DNA of 64,000 bases from JBLHZY01 sp050633265. Its GTDB lineage: Bacteria > Pseudomonadota > Alphaproteobacteria > Rhodobacterales > Rhodobacteraceae. The stretch's first letter is position 1. Every line of letters begins with the position of its first letter. Location: the NCBI GenBank assembly GCA_050633265.1, contig JBOEGE010000002.1, positions 1 to 64,000 of the forward strand, written 5' to 3'. The position numbers and the translations under genes were made by a program. Below are positions 16,234 to 24,522 of the stretch, piece by piece. Under the pieces are notes generated by a model that made no database searches, was not told the DNA's origin, and saw only the letters and a list, made by a program, of their open reading frames with translations.

Positions 16234-16821
16234 GTGAAGAAATCGCCCCCTCAAACCGCCCCCTCTCAAACCAAACCTGCACAAATCGCGCCATTGACTG
16301 CGCAGATGCTGGCCGTAAGAGATGCGCGCGATCGGGCGGCTTTTGGCGATCTGTTTGATCATTTCGCCCCCCGCCTGAAAGGGTTCATCATGCGCGCAGG
16401 CATGGGTGCGGGGCAGGCAGAAGAGATTGTCCAAGACGTTATGCTCACAGTATGGCGCAAAGCCGATCAATTTGATCCCGCGCGCGCGCAGGTCTCAGCC
16501 TGGATCTATCAAATCGCCCGCAATCGCCAAATTGATGTGTTTCGCAAAGAAAACCGCCCCCTGCCAGAAGAGCTGGCCGAAGATCCCGGCACCGAGCCCG
16601 ATGCAAGCCAAATACTGGCCGTCGAGCAAGAGGCCAGCCAGTTGAAGAAAGCGCTTTGCGCGCTCAAACCCGATCAGCGCGATATGATCGAAAAAGCCTA
16701 TCTGGGCGAGCTGACCCATCAAGAAATTAGCGCCCAAACCGGCCTGCCGCTTGGCACGATCAAGTCGCGCATCCGCCTTGGTTTGGAGCGCCTTCGCCAC
16801 GAGCTAAAGGACGCGCGTTGA
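16234..16821 (+). CDS. rpoE: ECF sigma factor RpoE (ChrR-controlled, singlet-oxygen type)
   Basis: The 195-residue reading from GTG 16234 is chosen: AAGGACAG lies about 8-10 bp upstream, it lies downstream of the predicted promoter, and the length matches known RpoE. A longer in-frame ATG at 16159 would sit on the transcription start. Region 2 is seen in FGDLFDHFAPRLKGF and QAEEIVQDVMLTVW, with the core motif continuing to IYQIARNRQIDVFRK. Region 4 is LTHQEISAQTGLPLGTIKSR. The stop is one base before the chrR start. As an ECF11-type factor it directs the response to singlet oxygen and is held inactive by ChrR. Confidence 0.9.
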   Translation: MKKSPPQTAPSQTKPAQIAPLTAQMLAVRDARDRAAFGDLFDHFAPRLKGFIMRAGMGAGQAEEIVQDVMLTVWRKADQFDPARAQVSAWIYQIARNRQIDVFRKENRPLPEELAEDPGTEPDASQILAVEQEASQLKKALCALKPDQRDMIEKAYLGELTHQEISAQTGLPLGTIKSRIRLGLERLRHELKDAR

Positions 16822-16822
16822 C

Positions 16823-17458
16823 ATGACCGCAATCAATCACCATACCCCCGATGCTTTGCTCGCAGCCTATGCGGCCGGAAGCTTGCCTGCGCCTTATGAG
16901 CTTGTTATTGCAGCGCATATTTCACTATGCGTTGAGTGCCGCGCAGCGCTAGAGGCCCATCACGCCGCCGGTGGCATTGTGCTTGAAGAGACAGCGGGCG
17001 CGCCGCTTTCAGTCGGGCTTAAAACCAGCGTGCTTGATCTGCTTGATGCGCCCGTTACAGATAAACCAGCCGCCGCGCGCGCGGGTATTTACCCCGGCCC
17101 AGTGATGGAGGCGCTCAAAGGCCAGCCGCCGCGTTGGAAATCCCTTGGGCTTGGGGTGCGCCAAAGCATTCTGTCGGACGGGCACGAAGGCTCTGTGCGG
17201 CTGCTCTATATTCCCGGCGGTCAGGCCGTCCCGGATCATAGCCACAATGGGCTTGAGTTGACCCTTGTCCTTCAGGGCAGTTTTAGCGATGAAACCGGGC
17301 GTTTTGGGGTTGGTGATCTTGAGATAGCTGACGAAAGCCTTGAGCATACGCCGATGGCCGATCCCGGCGCCCCTTGCATCTGTTTGGCCGCAACTGATGC
17401 GCCGCTGCGCTTTCGCTCATTTATTCCGCGCCTGCTTCAGCCGATATTTCGCATCTGA
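16823..17458 (+). CDS. chrR: Anti-sigma factor ChrR, zinc-binding, cupin type
   Basis: The 211-residue protein has an N-terminal zinc anti-sigma domain with H6 (or H7) and the H32-x3-C36-x2-C39 motif, followed by a C-terminal cupin domain (about residues 95-200) with PDHSHNGLELTL carrying His/Glu ligands. This is the arrangement of Rhodobacter sphaeroides ChrR, which binds and inhibits RpoE until singlet oxygen triggers its proteolysis. It starts one base after rpoE, giving equal expression. All metal ligands appear intact. Confidence 0.93.
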   Translation: MTAINHHTPDALLAAYAAGSLPAPYELVIAAHISLCVECRAALEAHHAAGGIVLEETAGAPLSVGLKTSVLDLLDAPVTDKPAAARAGIYPGPVMEALKGQPPRWKSLGLGVRQSILSDGHEGSVRLLYIPGGQAVPDHSHNGLELTLVLQGSFSDETGRFGVGDLEIADESLEHTPMADPGAPCICLAATDAPLRFRSFIPRLLQPIFRI

Positions 17459-17509
17459 TCCGGCGCGGCCTGGTGGCGGCGCAAATCGGGCGGGCAAAAG
17501 CGCGCGCCT

Positions 17510-18130
17510 TTAATCCCAGCTGTAATTGAAGCTAACGCTGATACGCTCTTCCTCGGCCATATTCATCGGAACTTCATGGCGCAGCCAGCTTTCCCAAAGC
17601 AGCACATCGCCAACCTCAGGCTCAACATAAATAAAGCTGCGCAGCTCTTCGCGCGCATCCTTTTTGCGCCCCGGCGCGGCCATCATCATCGCCAAGCGCG
17701 GGTCTTCAAATTTGATCGCGCTGGTGCCTTTGGGCATGGTCACATAGGTCGTTCCGCTGATCACACTATGGGGATGAATATGCGAGGAATGGGTGCCGCC
17801 TTCGGGCAGGATATTGATCCAAAGGGAATCGAGCTTTAGCTTCTTATCGCCCAGATCAAACTCGATCTCTTTGGCAAAAGCCGCCACATGTTTGTTGAGC
17901 ACTTTCACCAAGCTTTTAAAGATCGGAAACCGCCAGCCAAGGTCCGTAAGCGAGGCATAGCTCGTATAGCCCGGATAGCCGTTTTCTGCGCACCATTGCT
18001 GGCCGGCCTCATCATCCTCAGCAATCACATAGCAAGAAGTTTCAAGCTCACCCGTATCAACAGGTTTGCCCAATTCGGCCAAGGCAGCTTGGTAAAGGCG
18101 GGTCACAAAAAGAGAGCGGATATGTGTCAT
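17510..18130 (-). CDS. TIGR02466-type putative 2-oxoglutarate/Fe(II) oxygenase
   Basis: A 206-residue soluble protein starting MTHIRSLFVT at 18130 rather than at the longer frame. The double-stranded beta-helix core is seen in LDSLWINILPEGG, followed by HSSHIHPHSVISGTTYV, where the His cluster would bind iron, then a late LRHEVP His and an Arg in ERISVSFNY for 2-oxoglutarate. This matches the family of proteins named TIGR02466, thought to be 2OG-Fe(II) hydroxylases, found in marine bacteria and phages. The substrate is unknown. It is transcribed alone, diverging from pcm across a 230-bp gap with no evident RNA. Confidence 0.75.
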   Translation of the reverse strand: MTHIRSLFVTRLYQAALAELGKPVDTGELETSCYVIAEDDEAGQQWCAENGYPGYTSYASLTDLGWRFPIFKSLVKVLNKHVAAFAKEIEFDLGDKKLKLDSLWINILPEGGTHSSHIHPHSVISGTTYVTMPKGTSAIKFEDPRLAMMMAAPGRKKDAREELRSFIYVEPEVGDVLLWESWLRHEVPMNMAEEERISVSFNYSWD

Positions 18131-18360
18131 GCCTCTCTCATAGCTCAATGTTTTGACCATGGCGAGAGGGCAGGGCGCGCAGGCCAAATGCGCGCCGCTG
18201 ATTGGCGCGGTCCGCGCGCTATTTCACCGCAAATTAACGCGCCACTGTCATAGCAGCGCAACAATGCCCGCGCGCCGCCCATTCAAGCGCTTGTTGATAT
18301 TGCCCACCGCGCGGTTCTGTGGCACATCAGGCGGGCAATAAAAACAAATGAGTTTAGGCC

Positions 18361-19014
18361 ATGACCGACTATAGCCAGCGCCGCACGATGATGGTCGATA
18401 CGCAGGTGCGCCCCTCGGATGTCACCAAATTCCCGATTATTGAGGCCATGCTAAGCGTTCCGCGCGAAGATTTCGTGCCCGATGATCGCCGCGAAGCCGC
18501 CTATATGGGCGAAAACTTCCCTCTTGGCGGCGGGCGCGTGATGCTTGAAGCGCGCACCTTGGCCAAAATGCTGGATGCGCTTGATATTCAACCCGATGAG
18601 CTGGTGCTCGATCTGGGCTGCGGGCGCGGCTATTCCTCGGCCGTTATTGCCCGTATGGCTGAGGCGGTTGTTGCCGTAGAAAGCGACGAAGCGATGGTTT
18701 CTGAGGCCGAAGATGCGCTTTCCAAAATTGGCGCGGATAATGTTGCGGTTGTTTGCGGCGATGTGGCGCAAGGCGCGCCAAAACATGGGCCTTATGATGT
18801 GATCACGCTGCAAGGCGCGGTCGAGCATTTGCCCGAAGCGATCCTTGATCAGCTCAAAGAAGGCGGGCGCATCGCATGCCTTTTTGCAGAAGGGGCCCTT
18901 GGAATTATGCGCATCGGCTACAAGATAGATGGGGCGCTCACTTGGCGCTTTTCGTTCAATGCCGCGGCGCCCGTTATGGCCGGGTTCGAAGCGCGCAGAG
19001 CCTTCGTTCTGTAG
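18361..19014 (+). CDS. pcm: Protein-L-isoaspartate O-methyltransferase
   Basis: A 217-residue SAM methyltransferase. It shows QVRPSDVTKFPIIEAMLSVP, a family hallmark, then the loop with REDFVP, and motif I VLDLGCGRGYSSAVIARM. The acidic end of strand 2 is AVESDE, and the later strand is PYDVITLQGAVEHLP. The enzyme methylates isoaspartyl residues to start repair of damaged proteins in the cytoplasm; some alphaproteobacterial relatives lack full PIMT activity. It stands 75 bp upstream of tolC in the same direction, an arrangement common in Rhodobacterales. Confidence 0.88.
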   Translation: MTDYSQRRTMMVDTQVRPSDVTKFPIIEAMLSVPREDFVPDDRREAAYMGENFPLGGGRVMLEARTLAKMLDALDIQPDELVLDLGCGRGYSSAVIARMAEAVVAVESDEAMVSEAEDALSKIGADNVAVVCGDVAQGAPKHGPYDVITLQGAVEHLPEAILDQLKEGGRIACLFAEGALGIMRIGYKIDGALTWRFSFNAAAPVMAGFEARRAFVL

Positions 19015-19088
19015 GCGCATCCCGCCCATTTGGGCGGCGCATTTACGGGCTCTCTTGGGGCCAGACATATTTATGAGGCAAAGCCTGT

Positions 19089-20480
19089 ATGATACTTTCA
19101 ACGATCTTACCGCGCACGCGCATGGCGACCCTCTCGATTGGGCTGGCGCTTGGCGCGCTGATGGCCGCCCCGGCTGCCCATGCTGAAACCCTCGCGGATG
19201 CCATGGCCTCGGCCTATAAAAACAGCGGCCTGCTTGAGCAAAACCGCGCCGTTTTGCGCGCCGCTGATGAAGATGTTGCCCAAGCCGTCGCGACCCTGCG
19301 CCCGGTTCTGAATTACGCAGGCTCCACCACCTATAATTTTGATGCCAAGGGCTGGACAAGCTCGCTGAGCCTCACCTCCTCGATCACGCTTTATGATTTT
19401 GGCGCAAGCCAGCTTGGCATTGATGCGGCCAAAGAATCCGTGCTTGGAACGCGCAAACTTCTCATCGGGGTTGAGCAAAACGTTCTGCTCAACGCAGTCA
19501 ACGCCTATTTCGATGTGCGCGAAACCCAAGCCGTCGTTGGCTTGCGCGCCTCAAACGTGCGCCTGATCACCCAAGAATTGCGCGCCGCGCAAGATCGCTT
19601 TGAAGTGGGCGAAGTGACCAAAACGGATGTGTCCCTGGCCGAAGCCCGCCTCGCTGCGGCCCGTTCCGCCGAAGCCGCCGCCAAGGGCAATCTGGCCGTT
19701 GCACGCGAAAGCTATAAAGCCGCTACAGGCCATTACCCGGGCAAGCTATCCGCCCCGCCGCGCCCGCCCCAATCGGCAAATTCCGCCGAAGCCGCCCGCA
19801 GCGTAGCGCGCAAACGCCATCCAAATATCCTTGCCTCTCAGCATGATGTGACAGTGGCCGAGCTGAACATCCTGCGCGCCCGTGCCCGCACCCGCCCAAG
19901 CCTGAATGCCAATGCGACCGTCGCCACAGGCCGCAGCATCAGCGGCGCCAACAGCACGACCGAAACCTTCGGCCTCTCGATCTCTGGCCCGATCTATCAA
20001 GGCGGCGCGCTCAAATCGCTTGAACGCCAAGCGGGCGCCCGCCGCGATGCTGCGCGCGCTGCGCTTTTGGTCAATGTTCAAACCGTCGAGCGCAATGTCG
20101 GCAATGCATGGGCGCAGCTGCAAGTGAGCAATGCCAGCCTGGATGCTACATCCCGCCAAGTCCGCGCCAGCCGCGATGCTTTTGCCGGAGTCCAAGAAGA
20201 GGCCAAGCTTGGCGCGCGCACAACGCTTGATCTGCTGGATGCCGAACAAGAGCTGCTGGATGCGCAAGTTTCCGCCATTTCCGCCGAGATTGGCCGCTAC
20301 CGCGCGGTCTATTCGCTGCTGTCCTCGATGGGGCTGCTTACCGCAAGCCACCTTGGCCTTGGGGTGCCGCAATATGATCCGGCGGCCTATTACAACGGGG
20401 TGAAAAACGCGCCCCTGCATGGGGTATCGCCTCAGGGCGAGAAACTGGACCGGGTTTTGAAGAGCTTGGGAAGAAATTAG
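19089..20480 (+). CDS. tolC: TolC family outer-membrane channel
   Basis: A 463-residue protein with a signal peptide ending near AAPAAHA (residue 31), then the TolC start ETLADAMASAYKNSG. Two internally similar halves follow, each with long helices (for example residues 130-190 and 320-390) and beta strands such as GWTSSLSLTSSITLYDFGAS and ETFGLSISGPIYQGG. It forms the trimeric outer-membrane exit duct for type I secretion and drug efflux. The late motif LGARTTLDLLDAEQELL is a TolC signature. No inner-membrane partner is adjacent; the MsbA-type exporter 7 kb away is unrelated by position. Confidence 0.93.
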   Translation: MILSTILPRTRMATLSIGLALGALMAAPAAHAETLADAMASAYKNSGLLEQNRAVLRAADEDVAQAVATLRPVLNYAGSTTYNFDAKGWTSSLSLTSSITLYDFGASQLGIDAAKESVLGTRKLLIGVEQNVLLNAVNAYFDVRETQAVVGLRASNVRLITQELRAAQDRFEVGEVTKTDVSLAEARLAAARSAEAAAKGNLAVARESYKAATGHYPGKLSAPPRPPQSANSAEAARSVARKRHPNILASQHDVTVAELNILRARARTRPSLNANATVATGRSISGANSTTETFGLSISGPIYQGGALKSLERQAGARRDAARAALLVNVQTVERNVGNAWAQLQVSNASLDATSRQVRASRDAFAGVQEEAKLGARTTLDLLDAEQELLDAQVSAISAEIGRYRAVYSLLSSMGLLTASHLGLGVPQYDPAAYYNGVKNAPLHGVSPQGEKLDRVLKSLGRN

Positions 20481-20552
20481 GATTTTTCCTATCTGTTGTG
20501 TGGGAAAGGGAAGCTGGCTACTATAGCCGGGTGAGGGTGTGGAGGTTTTGGA

Positions 20553-21752
20553 ATGTCCGATGCGATGACAAATCCAGAGATTGAAGATGTTGTTTCTTCG
20601 ATCCGTCGGCTTGTGTCCGAAGATGTGCGGCCCACGGCGCGCAGCCAAGAGGATATGCAAGAGGCTGGGAAATTTGTGCTGACCCCGGCGCTGCGCGTGG
20701 CAGAAACCGCCCCGGAGCATCAGGCCGCGCAAGAAAGCCCTGCTGAAATGCAATCTGAGGAGGAGGGGCCGTCTGAGGATTGGCATCCCGCCGAGGAAAG
20801 CGCCGCTCAGGCAGAGCCATCCCATGAAGAGCCATCCCATGAAGAGGCGCATTTTGAGGATAGCCATCATGAGGGCGCGCATCACAGCGAAGAAACACCC
20901 CATGAAGAGGCGCAGCAAGCCGGTGAATCTGCTCAGGCGGGCGATGAAGACGCTTGGTCGACCTCAGAGCATGAGGAGGATCACGCCGCAGAAGATCACG
21001 CCGAAGATCACCACGCCGAAGACCACCAAGCCGAAGATCACTCCGAAGACCATCACGCTGATTCCAATGATCACAGCACAGATCACACCAACGCGCCGCA
21101 GAATGATACGCTCGTTCTAGAGGGCGAAGAGCGCATTGACGAAGCTGCGCATGAAGAGCCCGCGCCAAGCTTTGAGGCTCAAAGCGCCCCAGAGCCTTCT
21201 GATCCCGCAGCGCAGGTCTCTTCTGAGGAGAGCCATAGCGAAGATCACACTCACGATGCACCTCAGGATTGGCAAGATGAGGCCAAGCCTGCCCAGTCAC
21301 TTGAGGATCGCATTGCCGATCTCGAAGCCGCTGTTGGCGCGCAAAGCGATGAATGGGAGCCAGACGGCAGCGAAGAAGAAACCAGCGCCGCCCCAACGGC
21401 GACGATCCTTCAATATAGCCAATCGGGCTTTAGTGCCGGCGCGGCTGGCCTGAGCGCGGCTTTTGAGGATGCCAATTTCGATGATCCAAATGCAGAGCCT
21501 GTGCAGATCGAGGGCGCAAGTTTTGATGCCAATGACTTTGGCGATGATGAGGATGATCTCGATGGGTTTGTCGCGGGCTCAGCTGCTGTGAGCGAGGATG
21601 CAATTCTTGATGAAGCGGCCCTGCGCGAATTGGTGGGCATGATCGTACGTGAAGAGCTGCAAGGCGCTTTGGGCGAACGGATCACCCGCAATGTGCGCCG
21701 CCTTGTGCGCCGCGAAGTTCAACGCGCGCTTTCCCTGCGCGAGTTTGAATAA
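20553..21752 (+). CDS. PopZ-like DUF2497 protein with His/Glu/Asp-rich repeat
   Basis: A 399-residue acidic protein. The N-terminus (MSDAMTNPEIEDVVSSIRRL, then VSED) matches the short N-terminal helix of PopZ/DUF2497, and the C-terminal 50 residues (ELVGMIVREELQGALGERIT onward) form the conserved oligomerisation helices. Between them lies a disordered, acidic linker whose residues 88-178 consist of repeated HEE, AEDH and EDHH units. At DNA level a 15-bp unit is perfectly duplicated at 20816-20845. PopZ-like proteins organise the cell pole by self-assembly through such acidic linkers; the high His content here is unusual and could bind metal or tune assembly by pH. Confidence 0.7.
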   Translation: MSDAMTNPEIEDVVSSIRRLVSEDVRPTARSQEDMQEAGKFVLTPALRVAETAPEHQAAQESPAEMQSEEEGPSEDWHPAEESAAQAEPSHEEPSHEEAHFEDSHHEGAHHSEETPHEEAQQAGESAQAGDEDAWSTSEHEEDHAAEDHAEDHHAEDHQAEDHSEDHHADSNDHSTDHTNAPQNDTLVLEGEERIDEAAHEEPAPSFEAQSAPEPSDPAAQVSSEESHSEDHTHDAPQDWQDEAKPAQSLEDRIADLEAAVGAQSDEWEPDGSEEETSAAPTATILQYSQSGFSAGAAGLSAAFEDANFDDPNAEPVQIEGASFDANDFGDDEDDLDGFVAGSAAVSEDAILDEAALRELVGMIVREELQGALGERITRNVRRLVRREVQRALSLREFE

Positions 21753-21775
21753 GCGCCGTTTGTTTGCCTGTGGCT

Positions 21776-23224
21776 TTAGGGGGTGATCTCGCCCGCCAGC
21801 GCCAAAAGCCGATCCAAATCCATATGCGCCTCTAGATGATCGGCCAAAGCCTCTAGCGTGGCCTCAACATCTGCCTCGTAATTTAGCCCCGATGCAGCCG
21901 CGCCCAAATAGGCCGCGCGAAACGCATCCGAGCTGAACAGCCCGTGCAGATAGCTCCCCTGCACCAGCCCATCGCGCGATCCTGCCCCCTCGGGCCGCCC
22001 CGCAACCGAGAGCCAAGCCCGCGCAGAATCCGCGCCACTGGTCTCGCCAATATGGATTTCATAGCCCGAAACCGGCGCGCCGCTGGCAAGAAACACCGCC
22101 TCAACCGGGCGCAGATGCTTTTGCGGGCGCATATCCGTCTCGACATCCAAAAAGCCCAATCCTTCAACCGCGCCTGCGATGCCCTCGATCCCCTCTGGAT
22201 CGCGGATCACACGGCCAAGCATCTGATACCCCCCGCAAATCCCAAGGATGCGCCCGCCGCGCCGATGATGCGCGGCCAGATCAATATCCCAGCCCTGCGC
22301 ACGAAAATAGGCCAGATCAGCGATGGTGGATTTGCTGCCAGGGATCAGGATCAAATCGGCATCTCCGGGCAGGGGGCGACCGGCGGGAACAATCTCAACC
22401 CGAACGCCGGGTTCGCCCGTTAGCGGATCAAGATCATCGAAATTGGCAATCCGCGAGAGCTGCGGCACCGCGATTTTAAACGCGCCATCCCCGCGCGAGG
22501 CGATGTCCATCACATCCTCTGCGGGCAGTTTCCAGCTATCGGCAAACCATGGCAAAACGCCAAGATCGGCCCAGCCTGTCCGCGCCGCGATCTCTTTTGA
22601 ACCCTGCGCAAAGAGCGCCACATCACCGCGAAATTTATTGACCGCAAAGCCGCGGATCCGCGCGCGATCTTCCTCAGGCAAAACCGCATATGTGCCCACA
22701 AGCTGCGCAATCACCCCGCCCCGATCAATATCGCCAATCAGGATTACCGGGACATTCGCCGCCTCGGCAAAGCCCATATTGGCGATGTCACCTGCCCGAA
22801 GATTGATCTCCGCCGGGCTGCCCGCGCCCTCAATGAGGATCAGATCAGCACTTGCAGCAAGCCGGTGAAAGCTCTCCAAAACGCGCGGCATCAGCGCGGC
22901 TTTTTGCTGGCCGTAATCGCGCGCGCGCAGGGTGGCAAAGCGCTTGCCCTGCACGATCACCTGCGCCCCAACATCGCTTTCGGGCTTCAAAAGCACCGGG
23001 TTCATATCCGTGTGCGGCGCCAATCCGGCAGCGCGCGCCTGCAAAGCTTGCGCGCGGCCAATCTCGCCACCATCCGCCGTAACGGCGGCGTTGTTAGACA
23101 TGTTCTGCGGCTTAAACGGCGCCACGCGCAGGCCTCGTCGCGAAAAGGCGCGCGCCAGCCCGGCCACAATCATCGACTTGCCCACATTGGAGCCCGCCCC
23201 TTGGATCATGATTGCTTTGCTCAT
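21776..23224 (-). CDS. cobQ: Cobyric acid synthase
   Basis: A 482-residue enzyme starting MSKAIMIQGAGSNVGKSMIV at 23224. The N-terminal P-loop-like synthetase domain (residues 1-230) carries GAGSNVGKS and the following PFKPQNMSNNAAVT. The C-terminal triad glutamine amidotransferase domain (about residues 250-440) has the Cys nucleophile in ILGICGGYQMLG and the late His in QGSYLHGLF. It amidates side chains b, d, e and g of adenosylcobyrinate in the aerobic cobalamin pathway. It stands alone here without other cob genes or a recognisable cobalamin riboswitch upstream. Confidence 0.95.
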   Translation of the reverse strand: MSKAIMIQGAGSNVGKSMIVAGLARAFSRRGLRVAPFKPQNMSNNAAVTADGGEIGRAQALQARAAGLAPHTDMNPVLLKPESDVGAQVIVQGKRFATLRARDYGQQKAALMPRVLESFHRLAASADLILIEGAGSPAEINLRAGDIANMGFAEAANVPVILIGDIDRGGVIAQLVGTYAVLPEEDRARIRGFAVNKFRGDVALFAQGSKEIAARTGWADLGVLPWFADSWKLPAEDVMDIASRGDGAFKIAVPQLSRIANFDDLDPLTGEPGVRVEIVPAGRPLPGDADLILIPGSKSTIADLAYFRAQGWDIDLAAHHRRGGRILGICGGYQMLGRVIRDPEGIEGIAGAVEGLGFLDVETDMRPQKHLRPVEAVFLASGAPVSGYEIHIGETSGADSARAWLSVAGRPEGAGSRDGLVQGSYLHGLFSSDAFRAAYLGAAASGLNYEADVEATLEALADHLEAHMDLDRLLALAGEITP

Positions 23225-23292
23225 CCGCGCCTCATCTAAATCTGATACGGGCATACAAGCTGTGCGCGCATGGGGGAAGATCGCAATTGCCC

Positions 23293-23329
23293 AAAAGAAA
23301 ACGCGCCCTCAATAAAGAGCGCGCGTTTT
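23293..23329 (-). terminator. Rho-independent terminator after DUF6280 gene
   Basis: AAAACGCGC (23298-23306) pairs perfectly with GCGCGTTTT (23321-23329) around a 14-base loop; read on the minus strand the hairpin is followed by TTTTCTTTT. It lies 27 bp downstream of the DUF6280 stop and separates it from cobQ. Confidence 0.75.
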
Positions 23330-23355
23330 GCAGAATGTCGATATGCAGCGAAGCT

Positions 23356-23673
23356 TTAGGCGGCTTCGGCTTGCTGTGCGTTGCGGCGTTCGCTTTCTTC
23401 ACGCGAAAGGGCAACGGAGGTGCGAACCCCTTTGGAAACGAATTCCATCAGGCCAGCAACAACGCGCTCATTGGGATCAATCCCCGCGCAAGAAAGCACT
23501 TCACGGCCATCGCGCGAGCGCGCCCAACGGGCGATCTGCTCGGGGCCATTGCCATATTTCTTGTCATCAGCAATCGCATCATCAAGAGCCGCCAAAACAA
23601 CGGCTGCAAAAAGCTTGCGCGCCCGCTGGCCTTGCTCATAGTTGAATGCTGTGCTGTCAACGAAATCGGCCAT
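23356..23673 (-). CDS. DUF6280 family small protein
   Basis: A 105-residue helical protein (MADFVDSTAFNYEQGQRARK at the start, then a helix LFAAVVLAALDDAIADDKKY, and a C-terminal segment with GREVLSCAGIDPNERVVAGL). It matches the short DUF6280 proteins that are characteristic of Rhodobacterales and have no known function. The gene has its own terminator and diverges from efp over a 215-bp gap that should contain both promoters. Confidence 0.8.
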   Translation of the reverse strand: MADFVDSTAFNYEQGQRARKLFAAVVLAALDDAIADDKKYGNGPEQIARWARSRDGREVLSCAGIDPNERVVAGLMEFVSKGVRTSVALSREESERRNAQQAEAA

Positions 23674-23888
23674 ATTGCTTCCTTTGTTTATTGGTCTTGT
23701 CTTCTGAGCGAGGCGTTCCTTATGGCAGGTCTGATCCGATTCGGATACAACCTAAACGCATACCTCCCATGCAAAAAACGCATGGCTTATTCGCAGGCCA
23801 ACGATATCTAGCTGTCTTGCACCGGGCCTACAGCACAGATATAGGGGGGAACAAATTTCCTTCAACCTTTTGCCATGGTTTTGACACA

Positions 23889-24452
23889 ATGCCCAAAATT
23901 AACGGAAACGAAATCCGCCCCGGGAATATCCTAGAACATGATGGGGGCCTTTGGGCCGCTGTGAAGGTTGATCACGTCAAGCCCGGCAAGGGCGGCGCCT
24001 TTGCTCAGGTCGAGCTGAAAAACCTGCGCAACGGCACCAAATTGAACGAGCGTTTCCGCAGCGCCGATAAGGTCGAGCGGGTGCGCCTTGAACAAAAAGA
24101 CCAGCAATTCTTGTATGAAAACGATGGGATGCTGGTTTTCATGGATCAAGAAACCTACGATCAAGTTGAGCTTCCCTCCGATATTCTGGGCGATCGCCGC
24201 CCCTTCCTTCAGGATGGTATGGTCGCTGTCATCGAGTATTTCGAAGAAGAAGCGCTCAGCGCCAGCCTGCCGCAAAAAGTGATCTGTAAGATTGCCGAAA
24301 CCGAGCCCGTGGTGAAGGGCCAGACAGCGGCAAATTCTTTTAAACCGGCGATCCTTGATAACGGCATCAAAATCATGGTCCCGCCCTTCGTTGGGCAGGA
24401 TGAGGATGTCGTCGTGAACACCGAAACGATGGAATATTCTGAGCGCGCCTAA
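23889..24452 (+). CDS. efp: Translation elongation factor P
   Basis: A 187-residue protein with the exact length of bacterial EF-P; the start MPKINGNEIRPGNILEH at 23889 is used rather than a far upstream in-frame codon. Three beta-barrel domains are recognisable: the KOW-like domain with the loop VKPGKGGAFAQ carrying the modifiable Lys, then VFMDQETYDQVELP, and the OB-fold ending in PPFVGQDEDVVVNTETMEYSER. EF-P binds stalled ribosomes and promotes peptide bonds at polyproline. No modification genes (epmA/B, earP) are visible nearby. Confidence 0.96.
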   Translation: MPKINGNEIRPGNILEHDGGLWAAVKVDHVKPGKGGAFAQVELKNLRNGTKLNERFRSADKVERVRLEQKDQQFLYENDGMLVFMDQETYDQVELPSDILGDRRPFLQDGMVAVIEYFEEEALSASLPQKVICKIAETEPVVKGQTAANSFKPAILDNGIKIMVPPFVGQDEDVVVNTETMEYSERA

Positions 24453-24480
24453 GCGCCAAATGACCTTGCGTTATTAAAAA

Positions 24481-24517
24481 GCCCGGGCGCCAAATGGCCC
24501 CGGGTTTTTTCTTTTTT
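24481..24517 (+). terminator. Rho-independent terminator after efp
   Basis: GCCCGGGCGCC pairs with GGCCCCGGG across a short AAAT loop and is followed by TTTTTTCTTTTTT. It ends just before the convergent sterol-desaturase gene. Confidence 0.8.
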
Positions 24518-24522
24518 GCGCT

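Noticed and set aside
19746..20918. A long leftward frame of 390 residues
   Set aside because: It is antisense to tolC and the PopZ-like gene and is kept open by the GC-rich codon bias of those genes.
20816..21070. Repeated units in this stretch considered as a CRISPR array
   Set aside because: The repeats are in frame within the PopZ-like gene, encode acidic His-rich units and have no spacers of constant length.
23225..23292. A cobalamin riboswitch before cobQ
   Set aside because: The available gap before the terminator of the next gene is under 70 bp, far too short.
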